From contig NZ_CP045915.1 of NCBI RefSeq assembly GCF_009650095.1, positions 868,001 to 932,000 on the forward strand: 64,000 nt of DNA. The letters run 5' to 3'. The translations under genes and the position numbers were made by a program. Numbering within the stretch: position 1 is the first letter of the stretch; every line of letters starts with the position of its first letter. The notes under the pieces are model-generated. The model had not been told where the DNA came from. It was given only the letters and a program-made list of their open reading frames with translations, and ran no database searches. This stretch comes from Gracilibacillus salitolerans. GTDB taxonomy: Bacteria; Bacillota; Bacilli; Bacillales; Amphibacillaceae. This document shows, one piece after another, positions 26,791-34,913 of the stretch.

Positions 26791-27950
26791 TGGCGAAACG
26801 ACCGAAAGGAGCGATTATCGGTATCGGTGAACTACAGCCAGTACGTTACTCTGAAGGGAAAACGACGTTAGGCTTAATTGCGGAATCTGTACAACTTGCA
26901 TTAGCAGATGCCGGAATAACAAAAGATGAAATAGATGGATTGTTAGTAGGTCCCCAAGTCGGTGAAACTCCACAACACGTACCTGCAACGGTGTCAGAGT
27001 ATTTAGGTATTTCACCGACCATGTCCAATACTGTTGATCTTGGTGGGGCGACAGGTGCAGGGATGGTTTGGCGTGCAGCTGCCGCCATTGAAGCAGGAAT
27101 GTGTGAAACGGTTGTCTGTGTATTAGCGAACAAAAACGAAAAAGGACAGGTTCCACGTTCACCAAACCGTAATCCGATTCGTGAATTTGATGTTCCGTTT
27201 GGTGCTTCAGGAGCGAATACCTCTTATGCATTGTTAAAAAGAGAGCACATGGAAGTGTATGGTTCCAAACAAGAGGATTTTGCCAGGATCGCCTATTGGT
27301 CCAGAAAAAATGCACAAAAAAACCCGAAAGCGATCTTTTATGATAAACCAGTTGAGTTAGAAGATATTTTGCAATCACCAATGATCTCTGATCCTCTAAG
27401 ACTTTTAGAAATTGTCATGCCGTGCGCGGGTGGGGCAGCGGTGATCGTCACTTCAGAAGAAAAAGCGAAGCAAACTAAAAACAATGCTGTCTACTTGAAA
27501 GGAGCAGGGGAAAAAATTACGCATCGTGCGGTTAGTCAAGCCCCAACTGTTGATCAGTTACCTTTTGCATATTCCATCCCACATGCATTAAAACAGGCGG
27601 AAATAGACGGTAAGGATTTAGATTTACTGTCCCTTTACGATTGTTATACAAGTGTTGTAGCGGTACAGCTGGAAAGCATCGGAATATGTAAGCCAGGAGA
27701 ATTCGGTGATTTTGTCAGAAGCCATACTTTTGGTCATGATGGCGATTATCCATTGAATACACATGGCGGCCAATTAGGATTTGGACAAGCCGATTTAGCT
27801 GGAGGGATGTCGCATGTAATTGAAGCAGTTGTGCAATTACGCGGCGAAGGAGAAGAACGACAAATTCCCGATGCTAAATATGCCCTCGTTACAGGAAATG
27901 GAGCGACGTTAAGTGAAACAACTGCTTTAGTATTAGGAGGAGAACAATGA
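26790..27950 (+). CDS. SCP2-type thiolase homologue lacking the nucleophilic cysteine
   Basis: 386 residues. The thiolase fold is clear (N-terminal GIGELQPVRYSEGKTTLGLIAE, C-terminal YDCYTSVVAVQLESIG and NTHGGQLGFGQ with the conserved His). At the nucleophile position the motif is VDLGGATGAG, so Cys is replaced by Gly (G86). Together with the DUF35 gene that follows, this matches thiolase-like proteins that form complexes with DUF35 partners, of which the steroid side-chain aldolase Ltp2 is the best studied. A retro-aldolase rather than a thiolase is thus a sensible inference. ATG 26790 overlaps the upstream stop (TAATG) behind AAGGAG. Confidence 0.88.
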   Translation: MAKRPKGAIIGIGELQPVRYSEGKTTLGLIAESVQLALADAGITKDEIDGLLVGPQVGETPQHVPATVSEYLGISPTMSNTVDLGGATGAGMVWRAAAAIEAGMCETVVCVLANKNEKGQVPRSPNRNPIREFDVPFGASGANTSYALLKREHMEVYGSKQEDFARIAYWSRKNAQKNPKAIFYDKPVELEDILQSPMISDPLRLLEIVMPCAGGAAVIVTSEEKAKQTKNNAVYLKGAGEKITHRAVSQAPTVDQLPFAYSIPHALKQAEIDGKDLDLLSLYDCYTSVVAVQLESIGICKPGEFGDFVRSHTFGHDGDYPLNTHGGQLGFGQADLAGGMSHVIEAVVQLRGEGEERQIPDAKYALVTGNGATLSETTALVLGGEQ

Positions 27951-28354
27951 CGAACATATCATTTCCGGAACCAACGATTACAGCGGTAAGTAAGCCTTTT
28001 TGGGATAAGATTGCCGAGAAACAATTCTTCCTGCAGCGATGTGATGATTGTGCTCAGTGGGTTTTCTATCCCCGAGCTCATTGTCCTCACTGCTTTGGGT
28101 CGAACCTAACATGGAAAGAAGCTTCCGGCAAAGGAAAGGTAAAATCATGGAGTATTGTCCACCGAGCAGGACATCCAGCCTGGCAGGAGCGTACGCCATA
28201 TGCAGTAGGAATTGTTGAATTAGCAGAAGGGCCAACTTTACTTACCCATTTGTTAATCGGCGAACAGGATTTGAGTTATCAGTTACCAGTAGAAATATCC
28301 TTTCAGTCATTAAACGAAAGACTATTACCATTTTTCCAGAAGAAAGGGGATTAA
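27947..28354 (+). CDS. DUF35 Zn-ribbon and OB-fold protein
   Basis: 135 residues: an N-terminal helix (PFWDKIAEKQFFLQRC), a rubredoxin-like zinc ribbon with C32, C35, C46, C49 (CDDCAQWVFYPRAHCPHC), then an OB-fold (GKGKVKSWSIVHRAGHPAW ... PYAVGIVELAEGP). DUF35 proteins bind acyl-CoA and partner with thiolase-fold enzymes. It overlaps the preceding gene by four bases, as expected for subunits of one complex. Confidence 0.92.
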   Translation: MTNISFPEPTITAVSKPFWDKIAEKQFFLQRCDDCAQWVFYPRAHCPHCFGSNLTWKEASGKGKVKSWSIVHRAGHPAWQERTPYAVGIVELAEGPTLLTHLLIGEQDLSYQLPVEISFQSLNERLLPFFQKKGD

Positions 28355-28357
28355 GTC

Positions 28358-28441
28358 ATGATCTATACGTATCTTATTTTAGTTGCAGTTTTTTGGGTTA
28401 TTGGTCTTATCATATGGAGCAAGTTTTATAAAAATAATTAA
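28358..28441 (+). CDS. 27-residue single-span membrane peptide, probable symporter accessory subunit
   Basis: An ATG at 28358, with AAAGGGG upstream, opens a 27-codon ORF consisting of one membrane helix (YLILVAVFWVIGLIIW) and a basic tail (SKFYKNN). It is 3 bases after the DUF35 stop and 15 bases before the sodium:solute symporter. Tiny single-span proteins of this kind precede several SSS and NSS transporters and act as accessory subunits, as with MetS. The assignment rests on size, topology and position. Confidence 0.7.
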   Translation: MIYTYLILVAVFWVIGLIIWSKFYKNN

Positions 28442-28456
28442 AGGTGGTTTTATCGC

Positions 28457-29953
28457 ATGTTGACGGAATCTAATTTACTTCTTTGGACTGTTATTATATT
28501 ATTAATTGCTTATTTTGGCGTTGTAACATGGATTGGTAAGAAAGGAAGGGCCCATAGTAAATCGATGAATGGATTTGCTACGGCAAGAGGGAAGGTTAGT
28601 CCTTGGCTGGTAGGAGCCAGTTTTGCTGCTTCTTACTCTAGTGCGAATCTATTTATCGGTGTTCCAGGCTTAGCCTATCAACATGGTACATCGGTTTTAT
28701 GGTATACATTAGGTTGTTTCGGTGTTTCATGGGTTGGACTTTTAATTTTCGCTAAAACGTTTTGGCGTTATGGAAAAAAATTCGGTCGAGTTTCCACCGT
28801 ACCAGAATGGTTAGGACGCCGATATAATTCGAAAACGTTACAAGTTATCGTATCATTGCTGATTTTATTCAATGTGTATTATATTGTTGGACAAAATGTC
28901 GGTCTTGCTACTATTTTTGAAACGGTAATCGGGATTCCTTATTTCTGGGGGATTATTATCGGGGTAACCATTACGATTTTATATATCGGACTTGGTGGTG
29001 CCTTTGCCCAAATGATTACGGACGGTATTCAGGGATTGTTCATGGCTGTAGCTTCTATTCTTATCTTTATTTCGTTCTTTTGGACAATCGGTGGCGGTAT
29101 CAATGTTTTCGGAGAATTAACGAATCAACTGAATGCGGTAGATCCTAATCTAACTACTTTTATAGGCGTTGATGGTCCATATAATAGTGTATTAGCGATT
29201 ATGGCTGTTCAGTTTTTATTATTCAGTTTTATTCTAATGCCACACTTGCTAAATAAGATTTTATCGATCGAAACAGAGGAAGAGCTTGCGCCATTTACTT
29301 TATCATCCGGAATTGTTTTATTTGTGATTTCAACGTTGATGGTACTAGGTGGATTAGCGGCACGTGTAATTTTCCCAACATTAAATAGCCCGGATTCTGC
29401 CATCCCGATGTATGTGATCGAATCGTTCCCTAGTATTATTGCAGCAATTATGATTGTTGGTATTATTTCTGCGATCTTGTCTAGTACAGATAGCTTATAT
29501 TTAGGTGTAACAACTAGTATCGGGAATGATTTTTATCGTGTACTTGCACCGGTATTTAAGAAGAATATTAGTCAGGCAAAATTAGAATCTCAATCTGTTA
29601 AAGTAGCAAAAGGATCGCTTATTGTAGTTGGTTTGCTGTCTTTATATATATCCTTAGACCGGCCGGAATCACTATCCATATTAATTCAATTTAGCTTTTC
29701 TGCGATTATTTCTGGTATTTTAGCACCGATATCGTTAGGATACTTTTGGAAAAAGGCAACAAATTACGGTGCAATAGCTGCGGTAATCACAGGTGCAGGC
29801 TTGTATGTCGTTTTCACTCAATTTAATGTAATAGAAAATATTTATCTTGCAATGTTCTTTGCTTCCTTAGCTTCGTTTATTGTAATGGGCGTTATAGGCT
29901 TATTAACTGCTACCGAAAAACATGAGGAATTAGTGCTAAAGAAGATCGGGTAA
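28457..29953 (+). CDS. Sodium:solute symporter (SSS family)
   Basis: 498 residues with about 13 membrane helices and the SSS hallmarks: GASFAASYSSANLFIGVPG in helix 2, TVPEWLGRRYNSKTLQ, GGAFAQMITDGIQG and a SAILSSTDSLYLG Na+-site stretch. It imports a small solute with Na+. The last gene of the S-box operon, so its substrate is probably the acid handled by the upstream enzymes. AAGGTGG precedes the ATG. A strong terminator follows. Confidence 0.92.
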   Translation: MLTESNLLLWTVIILLIAYFGVVTWIGKKGRAHSKSMNGFATARGKVSPWLVGASFAASYSSANLFIGVPGLAYQHGTSVLWYTLGCFGVSWVGLLIFAKTFWRYGKKFGRVSTVPEWLGRRYNSKTLQVIVSLLILFNVYYIVGQNVGLATIFETVIGIPYFWGIIIGVTITILYIGLGGAFAQMITDGIQGLFMAVASILIFISFFWTIGGGINVFGELTNQLNAVDPNLTTFIGVDGPYNSVLAIMAVQFLLFSFILMPHLLNKILSIETEEELAPFTLSSGIVLFVISTLMVLGGLAARVIFPTLNSPDSAIPMYVIESFPSIIAAIMIVGIISAILSSTDSLYLGVTTSIGNDFYRVLAPVFKKNISQAKLESQSVKVAKGSLIVVGLLSLYISLDRPESLSILIQFSFSAIISGILAPISLGYFWKKATNYGAIAAVITGAGLYVVFTQFNVIENIYLAMFFASLASFIVMGVIGLLTATEKHEELVLKKIG

Positions 29954-29965
29954 AATGTGATTAGT

Positions 29966-30000
29966 GAGCTGGCCATTGGGTCAGCTCTTTTTGTTTTTTT
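29966..30000 (+). terminator. Terminator of the S-box operon
   Basis: GAGCTG (29966-29971) with CAGCTC (29982-29987), extended by CC/GG pairs inside, then a T-rich tail TTTTTGTTTTTTT. Confidence 0.88.
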
Positions 30001-30044
30001 ACTATGTAATTATGGTATTATGGAAGTGCATACATCATTTTATT

Positions 30045-30120
30045 ATCAACGATCAACTTCAGGGAAAATACGATCAACTTTTAGAATTTACTATCAACTT
30101 CAAGCAAAATACGATCACCC
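30045..30120 (+). repeat. Short-word intergenic repeat (ATCAACTT family)
   Basis: The word ATCAAC recurs at 30045, 30052, 30073 and 30093, with a degenerate ATCAC at 30114. The parts alternate between CTTCAGGGAAAATACG-like and CTTTTAGAATTTACT-like spacers. I see no coding or terminator logic in it; the overlapping plus-strand frame from 29964 lacks a ribosome site and family resemblance. Confidence 0.6.
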
Positions 30121-30182
30121 CCGCTAAAAGACAACTCACAGAAAAACATAATAATTTTATCAAAAAAAGGTGTGAATAACGG

Positions 30183-30689
30183 ATGTCAAACCAATCAACT
30201 ATAACGTTAACAATGTCGAAGTCCTTTGAGGTAGAAGCGGATAAAGTGTTCGCAGCGTGGATTCAACCGGATTTAATGAAGAAATGGCTTTTCACAATGG
30301 AAATGACGAACAAAGTGGCAGAAAGTGATGCCAAAGAAGGTGGCAGCTGGGAAATTGTTGATCACCGCGAAGGGAAGGATTATCGAGCAATCGGGGAGTA
30401 CAGAGTAATTGATGCACCAAACAAATTAGTAAAGACTTTCAGAATGCCGCAGTTCAGTGATACGGAAGATGTATTAACTATTTCGTTTGAGCCAACTGAA
30501 TCGGGGTGCAATATGACTTTTGTTCAGAAAATCGTTGTCCCACATGAAGAAGGATGGACGCCAGAAGATATTGATAAGGCATGTAAAGAATACCACGATG
30601 GTTCAAAAGCTGGTTGGGAAATGATGTTTGAAGGACTGAAGCAGTTAGTAGAAACAGGCAAGATTAATTATCCTGCAGAGAACAATTAA
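30183..30689 (+). CDS. SRPBCC (AHSA1-type) domain protein
   Basis: 168 residues of the Aha1/START-like fold: SKSFEVEADKVFAAWIQPDLMKKWLF at the start, GGSWEIVDHREGKDYRAIGEYRVIDAPNKLVKTF in the middle and a C-terminal helix (DGSKAGWEMMFEGLKQLVETG). These small cytosolic proteins bind hydrophobic ligands; function is unknown. AAGGTGTG upstream. Its own terminator follows. Confidence 0.85.
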   Translation: MSNQSTITLTMSKSFEVEADKVFAAWIQPDLMKKWLFTMEMTNKVAESDAKEGGSWEIVDHREGKDYRAIGEYRVIDAPNKLVKTFRMPQFSDTEDVLTISFEPTESGCNMTFVQKIVVPHEEGWTPEDIDKACKEYHDGSKAGWEMMFEGLKQLVETGKINYPAENN

Positions 30690-30733
30690 TAAAATAAAAA
30701 GACGGGGATTCCTTAGGTTTATCATAAAAATGA

Positions 30734-30766
30734 GCGACTGATGAGCATATTAATCAGTCGCTTTTT
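30734..30766 (+). terminator. Rho-independent terminator
   Basis: GCGACTGAT (30734-30742) pairs perfectly with ATCAGTCGC (30753-30761), then TTTTT. Confidence 0.9.
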
Positions 30767-30799
30767 ATATAATGAAAAGCATCTTATACTAGCAAATTT

Positions 30800-30829
30800 A
30801 CCGGTCATACATTTTTTTGAACAACTAAT
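30800..30829 (+). promoter_or_regulatory. Possible LytTR direct-repeat site
   Basis: ACCGGTCAT (30800-30808) and ACAACTAAT (30821-30829) stand 21 bases apart, the spacing LytTR regulators use for their direct repeats. The first is one base off the ACC(G/A)TT(C/T)(G/A)T motif, the second matches poorly. It lies 60-90 bases upstream of the LytTR gene. Confidence 0.3.
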
Positions 30830-30886
30830 GTGTAATTTTCCCAAGTGCTACATGAATTATAGCATAATACAAAAAGGGGAGGAAAA

Positions 30887-31348
30887 ATGAAGATACAAAT
30901 TGATATTGATCCAAAATATGAAGAGTGCAATGTTACAATTCACGCGAAGGAATGGACAAAAGACATTGAGGAACTGGTTCAATCGCTTCAAAAGAAACAA
31001 CCGAAAAGAATTGTATCTGTTCAGGAAGATCGATCTATTTTATTAAATCCTGTAGAAATTGATTTTGTTTTTGCCAGAGAGCGGAAAGTGTACGCGTCCG
31101 TTAATGGCAAGTGTATGGAGTTGAAGATGAAATTGTATGAAGTAGAGGATATGCTCAGTGCGGCGGGTTTTATCCGTTTTTCTAAATCGGTTGTTGGCAA
31201 TGTAAATCAAATCGATCGGTTCGAATTATCCTTTAATGGGAATCTATGTGTCTATTTTAAGTCGGGAAGTAAGGAATATGTGAGCAGAAAATATGTCCAT
31301 GATTTAAAAGCACAGATTGTGGAAGGGGGCGAATCTCATGATCGCTGA
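30887..31348 (+). CDS. LytTR-domain transcriptional regulator
   Basis: 153 residues: an N-terminal strand-rich stretch (MKIQIDIDPKYEECNVTIHAKEWTKD) and a C-terminal LytTR DNA-binding domain (RSILLNPVEIDFVFARERKVYASV ... FIRFSKSVVGNVNQIDRF ... KSGSKEYVSRKYVHDLK). It has no receiver domain, so it is of the LytTR-only type that pairs with DUF3021. The next gene starts inside its last codons. It probably regulates the linked ABC exporter. Confidence 0.9.
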   Translation: MKIQIDIDPKYEECNVTIHAKEWTKDIEELVQSLQKKQPKRIVSVQEDRSILLNPVEIDFVFARERKVYASVNGKCMELKMKLYEVEDMLSAAGFIRFSKSVVGNVNQIDRFELSFNGNLCVYFKSGSKEYVSRKYVHDLKAQIVEGGESHDR

Positions 31349-31748
31349 AGGCCTGAAAAGAATCATGATAGGTGTTGCGGTAGGAAGTCTTATAACCTTC
31401 GCGGTAACTTCTTTCATGATTATTCAATCTATCGATTCCTCGATACAGGAAATATGGAAACATTGGTTGGCGAGCATGCTGATTGGTATTTTTTATAGTT
31501 TTGCGTCTATTATATTCGAACGGGAAGGTTGGAGCCTTTTGAAACAGACAGTTGTACATTCAACTTCAACATTTATGGTTCTTTTTCCAATTATCATTCT
31601 AGCAGGCTGGCTTCCTTTTGATCCATTGTCGTTATTGATAGGTTTAGTAATATTTTTGATTAGCTATTCCATCATGTGGATAGGTTTGTATTTCCATTAT
31701 AAAAGAATGGCAAGGTCAATGAATGAATGTATAGATAAAAAAAATTAA
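31338..31748 (+). CDS. DUF3021 membrane protein (LytTR partner)
   Basis: 136 residues with four predicted helices (about 6-28, 38-58, 65-88, 96-118). DUF3021 proteins sit next to LytTR regulators and are thought to sense signals or restrain the regulator at the membrane. ATG 31338 follows GGAAGGGGG and overlaps the LytTR stop by 11 bases, a typical coupled pair; an upstream TTG at 31317 has no site. Confidence 0.85.
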   Translation: MIAEGLKRIMIGVAVGSLITFAVTSFMIIQSIDSSIQEIWKHWLASMLIGIFYSFASIIFEREGWSLLKQTVVHSTSTFMVLFPIIILAGWLPFDPLSLLIGLVIFLISYSIMWIGLYFHYKRMARSMNECIDKKN

Positions 31749-31766
31749 TAAAAGGAGGCGGTTTTT

Positions 31767-32681
31767 ATGATTGTTGTGCAAGGTGTTAGTAAATCATATG
31801 GTTCCACTCAAGCATTGGATGACTTGCATTTTCAAATTAATGAAGGTAATTGTTTCGGGCTTGTAGGTCCAAATGGTGCAGGAAAATCTACTTTCATGAA
31901 AATATTAGTCGGTGTACTGCAACGCTTTGATGGAGATATTCAAGTTTTTGATCATTCGTTAACAAAAAATCGATCAGCGGTAAAGGACTTTATTGGATAT
32001 GTTCCACAAGATATCTGTCTGGAGGAATTATTAACAGCTAAGGATAATTTAATGTATTTTGGAAAGCTGTACGGCTTATCGGGTGAACATTTGCGTAAAC
32101 GAATACGAACAGTCTTAGAGCAAATTGGATTAAGTGAGAAGGCAAATCAAAAAATAACCGAGTTCTCAGGTGGAATGAAACGTCGTCTAAATATCGGATG
32201 TGCTATACTTCATGAGCCTTCTTTGATTGTGTTAGATGAACCGACTGTGGGAATTGATCCACAATCACGGCATTCGATTTTTTCGCTTATTCAGGAGCTA
32301 AAAGAGGCGGGGAGTACGATTGTATACTCTAGTCACTATATGGAAGAAGTAGAGCAATTATGCGATAGTGTTGGGTTTATTGATAAAGGAAAACTCGTCG
32401 AACATGGAACAATGAAACAGGTGCTGGATAAACATCGTAGTGCTTCTATATTCGTTTCGGCGGAGGGAATCAGCAAAGAAGGACTGTCATCACATGGGGT
32501 GACAGTCAAGAAAAAAACTGGATTCACGGTTAATTGTGATGATCCCCTATTGACAATGGGCAAAATGATTGAGCAATTCCGTAACAATGGGATTCATCCA
32601 GAACGGTTGGAATTAAGTCAATCAAGATTGGAAGATATTTTCTTTGATTTAACAGGAACCCAATTAAGGGATAATGGATAG
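31767..32681 (+). CDS. ABC transporter ATP-binding protein
   Basis: 304 residues. Walker A GPNGAGKST near residue 36, Q-loop YVPQD, signature SGGMKRR, Walker B LIVLDEPTVGIDP and switch His in SSHYMEEVEQLC. The C-terminal 80 residues are the extra domain of drug/lantibiotic-type exporters. The ATG follows AAAGGAGGCGG. It belongs to the LytTR-DUF3021-ABC module with the permease 13 bases on. Confidence 0.93.
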   Translation: MIVVQGVSKSYGSTQALDDLHFQINEGNCFGLVGPNGAGKSTFMKILVGVLQRFDGDIQVFDHSLTKNRSAVKDFIGYVPQDICLEELLTAKDNLMYFGKLYGLSGEHLRKRIRTVLEQIGLSEKANQKITEFSGGMKRRLNIGCAILHEPSLIVLDEPTVGIDPQSRHSIFSLIQELKEAGSTIVYSSHYMEEVEQLCDSVGFIDKGKLVEHGTMKQVLDKHRSASIFVSAEGISKEGLSSHGVTVKKKTGFTVNCDDPLLTMGKMIEQFRNNGIHPERLELSQSRLEDIFFDLTGTQLRDNG

Positions 32682-32694
32682 GAGCTGATTTTAA

Positions 32695-33438
32695 ATGTGG
32701 GCGATTACTACGATCGAATTAAAAAAGAAGCTTCAGGATAAAGGTCTTTGGTTTTGGACTTTTATATTGCCGATTATTTTTATCATCGGTTTTATTACGA
32801 TATTTTCTGGTGTGAACAACATGGAACCAGAGCAATTAGTTACACAAATTGTTCCGGGTTATACCGTTATGTTTTCATTCTTTATCATGATTTCGATGGT
32901 CATTACCTTTATAAAAGACCGAGATAGTGGAATGGTTGCTCGAGTCGCAAGTACCCCGTTACCATTAAATCAGTTTCTTATCGGTAAATGGCTACCATTT
33001 ATGATCGTGGTTATTATTCAGATTATCGTACTATTAACATTTGGTGTAGTAGTGTATGACTTGCCTTTGGGTGATCCACTTGCTCTGAGTGTTTTATCTC
33101 TAACACTAGCCTTTATATCTACTAGCTGGGGGTTAGCGATGTCGTTATTAGTGAACACGGAAAACATGGGAATAGCTTTGACACAAGTTATTGCATTAGG
33201 TGGTGCAATGCTTGGTGGATTATGGATGCCGCTAGAACTCATGCCGGAATATATGCAAACGATAGCTAAGTTCTTTCCACAATATTGGGGATTGGAAGGA
33301 TATAAAGTCATTTTAGTCAAAAACGGTCAAATCATTGATATCTGGTTACCAATATTGGTCTTGTTGTCGTTTGGTGTTGCTGGAGGTTTAATTGCTTTCT
33401 TTGCCTATCCACGTTTTTTACGGCAATCCAGAAGCTAG
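32695..33438 (+). CDS. ABC-2 type transporter permease
   Basis: 247 residues, six membrane helices, with the ABC-2 core: MVARVASTPLPLNQFLIGKW after the second helix, GLAMSLLVNTENMG and GGLWMPLELMPEYMQTIAKFFPQYW in the C-terminal half. It forms the membrane channel with the preceding ATPase. Exported substrate is unknown. Confidence 0.9.
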   Translation: MWAITTIELKKKLQDKGLWFWTFILPIIFIIGFITIFSGVNNMEPEQLVTQIVPGYTVMFSFFIMISMVITFIKDRDSGMVARVASTPLPLNQFLIGKWLPFMIVVIIQIIVLLTFGVVVYDLPLGDPLALSVLSLTLAFISTSWGLAMSLLVNTENMGIALTQVIALGGAMLGGLWMPLELMPEYMQTIAKFFPQYWGLEGYKVILVKNGQIIDIWLPILVLLSFGVAGGLIAFFAYPRFLRQSRS

Positions 33439-33583
33439 CTATTGGCTTGGTGGAGCATTAGTTTTCACGTATGTTCAACATTTTGTAATATTTTCTTATA
33501 TGGAGCCATAAAAAAAGGTTCTGATTATTGTAGAAAGAGATAGTAAAAGATACAATAAATAGGAAAGGTAAGGTGTTAGATAT

Positions 33584-33928
33584 ATGACAAATGAAAACAG
33601 TATGCCATTACCACCGAAAACTTGCAGCATTGATCGTCTTGTTACAATTCCGGATGATGTGGATAAAGTATTAGAAGGTATTAAAACCGCAACAAGACGT
33701 AATGGCCGTTATGCAGATATTGGTGAAATGCTGGAACTAAAAGATAAAAAATTCCGAATTGATAATGTGTATAAGCAAAAACTTGGCGACTTAACGGAGG
33801 AAGACGCCAATCGAGAAGGATATGAAAGTTTAGAGGCATATAAAGAAGCAATATTATCGATCCATCCCGGTATGCCATGGCTGCCTAAAATGGAAGTATG
33901 GGTACATGAATTCAGTGCTTTAGAATAA
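33584..33928 (+). CDS. ASCH-domain protein
   Basis: 114 residues. The ASCH (PUA-like) beta-barrel pattern is visible: IDRLVTIPDDVDKVLEGIKTATRRNGRYADIGE, FRIDNVYKQKLGDLTEEDANREGYESLEAYKEA and a final SIHPGMPWLPKMEVWVHEF strand. ASCH proteins are small RNA-binding or nucleoside-amidohydrolase proteins; this one's role is unknown. AAGGTAAGGTG precedes the ATG, and a terminator follows. Confidence 0.82.
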   Translation: MTNENSMPLPPKTCSIDRLVTIPDDVDKVLEGIKTATRRNGRYADIGEMLELKDKKFRIDNVYKQKLGDLTEEDANREGYESLEAYKEAILSIHPGMPWLPKMEVWVHEFSALE

Positions 33929-33965
33929 GAGATTTCCTAAATTATTTAGATTAAATCTTATTTTT

Positions 33966-33995
33966 AAAAAGACTTCAAATTATTGGAGTCTTTTT
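33966..33995 (+). terminator. Rho-independent terminator
   Basis: AAAAAGACT (33966-33974) pairs with AGTCTTTTT (33987-33995). Confidence 0.88.
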
Positions 33996-34136
33996 CTATC
34001 TATTTTTTCATATAGATGGTTAGTGTCTCTGCAGTGAATTTGGAGCAGAAAAATATGATCGATTATGATTATGATTAAATAAACAGAAAAGGACAATATA
34101 TAAAGGATGGAAAGAAATTGTTGAGGAGAGAATGTA

Positions 34137-34793
34137 ATGGATTTTTATTTCTATCTAGTTTTTACACTATCTTATCTTATTTTATTAATAGTGGGCTTTG
34201 TTAAAAGAAGAGAGAAAAATATCATGAGCCTTACTTTCTTTTTATACTTAGTCATAGTTGGTTTAATCGTTGACAATGCTATTATCGCTTTTGGAAAATT
34301 TATTGGAACCGACTCCCTTTTGGAAAATCTCCATCTGTTCCGTTATTGGACACATGCGGTTATAACACCAACACTTATACTGTTCTGTTTAGGTGTATTG
34401 CAAAAGTCTGGTAAAAAATATTTTAGCACAGCCAGAGCAATTTGGATTACTTTTACGTGTACATGTGTGTTAATACTTATCGAAATTATTACAGTAGTAG
34501 CGGTAATAGAGCTAAAGCCAGTTTTGGAATATGGTATACTCCATTATGTTCCTGTAAAAAAAACAGCTGGATCTATATTAATGATTATCATTGTTAGTTT
34601 AATCCTTCTTGTTACAGGTTTTCTTGTTTATATTTTTACGAGCTGGAAATGGATGCTTGTGGGTGCTATTATAATGGGAATAGGTAGTGCTCTACCAATC
34701 AAGGTTGAAAGTACAGCTTTTACAAATGCACTGGAGTTGGTGCTGATGATTAGTTTAGTTGCAACAGATATTACATTTTCTAATAAGGAATAA
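34137..34793 (+). CDS. Integral membrane protein of unknown function
   Basis: 218 residues with about seven hydrophobic helices, short loops, and a conserved-looking HLFRYWTHAVITPTLILF stretch near residue 65. I do not recognise the family. GAGGAGAG precedes the ATG. A hairpin (AACGCCTTAT ... ATAAGACGTT near 34804-34835) follows but lacks a T-run. Confidence 0.65.
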   Translation: MDFYFYLVFTLSYLILLIVGFVKRREKNIMSLTFFLYLVIVGLIVDNAIIAFGKFIGTDSLLENLHLFRYWTHAVITPTLILFCLGVLQKSGKKYFSTARAIWITFTCTCVLILIEIITVVAVIELKPVLEYGILHYVPVKKTAGSILMIIIVSLILLVTGFLVYIFTSWKWMLVGAIIMGIGSALPIKVESTAFTNALELVLMISLVATDITFSNKE

Positions 34794-34913
34794 TAAGCAA
34801 TAACGCCTTATCCACCTCTAGATGTGAATAAGACGTTCCTTGTTACTCTACAAAAACCGACAAAAAAAGCCATCCCAAATGCAAAGTTCATAGCTTCCTC
34901 GAACTACATGACT

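Noticed and set aside
26815..27381. 188-codon minus-strand frame inside the Cys-less thiolase gene
   Set aside because: It is an antisense shadow of a clear plus-strand coding gene, with no ribosome site and a composition typical of antisense frames.
26790..27950. Annotation as an ordinary acetyl-CoA acetyltransferase
   Set aside because: The nucleophilic cysteine is missing, so simple thiolase activity is not supported.
29964..30179. 71-codon plus-strand frame after the symporter
   Set aside because: It begins in the terminator, runs across the ATCAACTT repeat and has no family resemblance.
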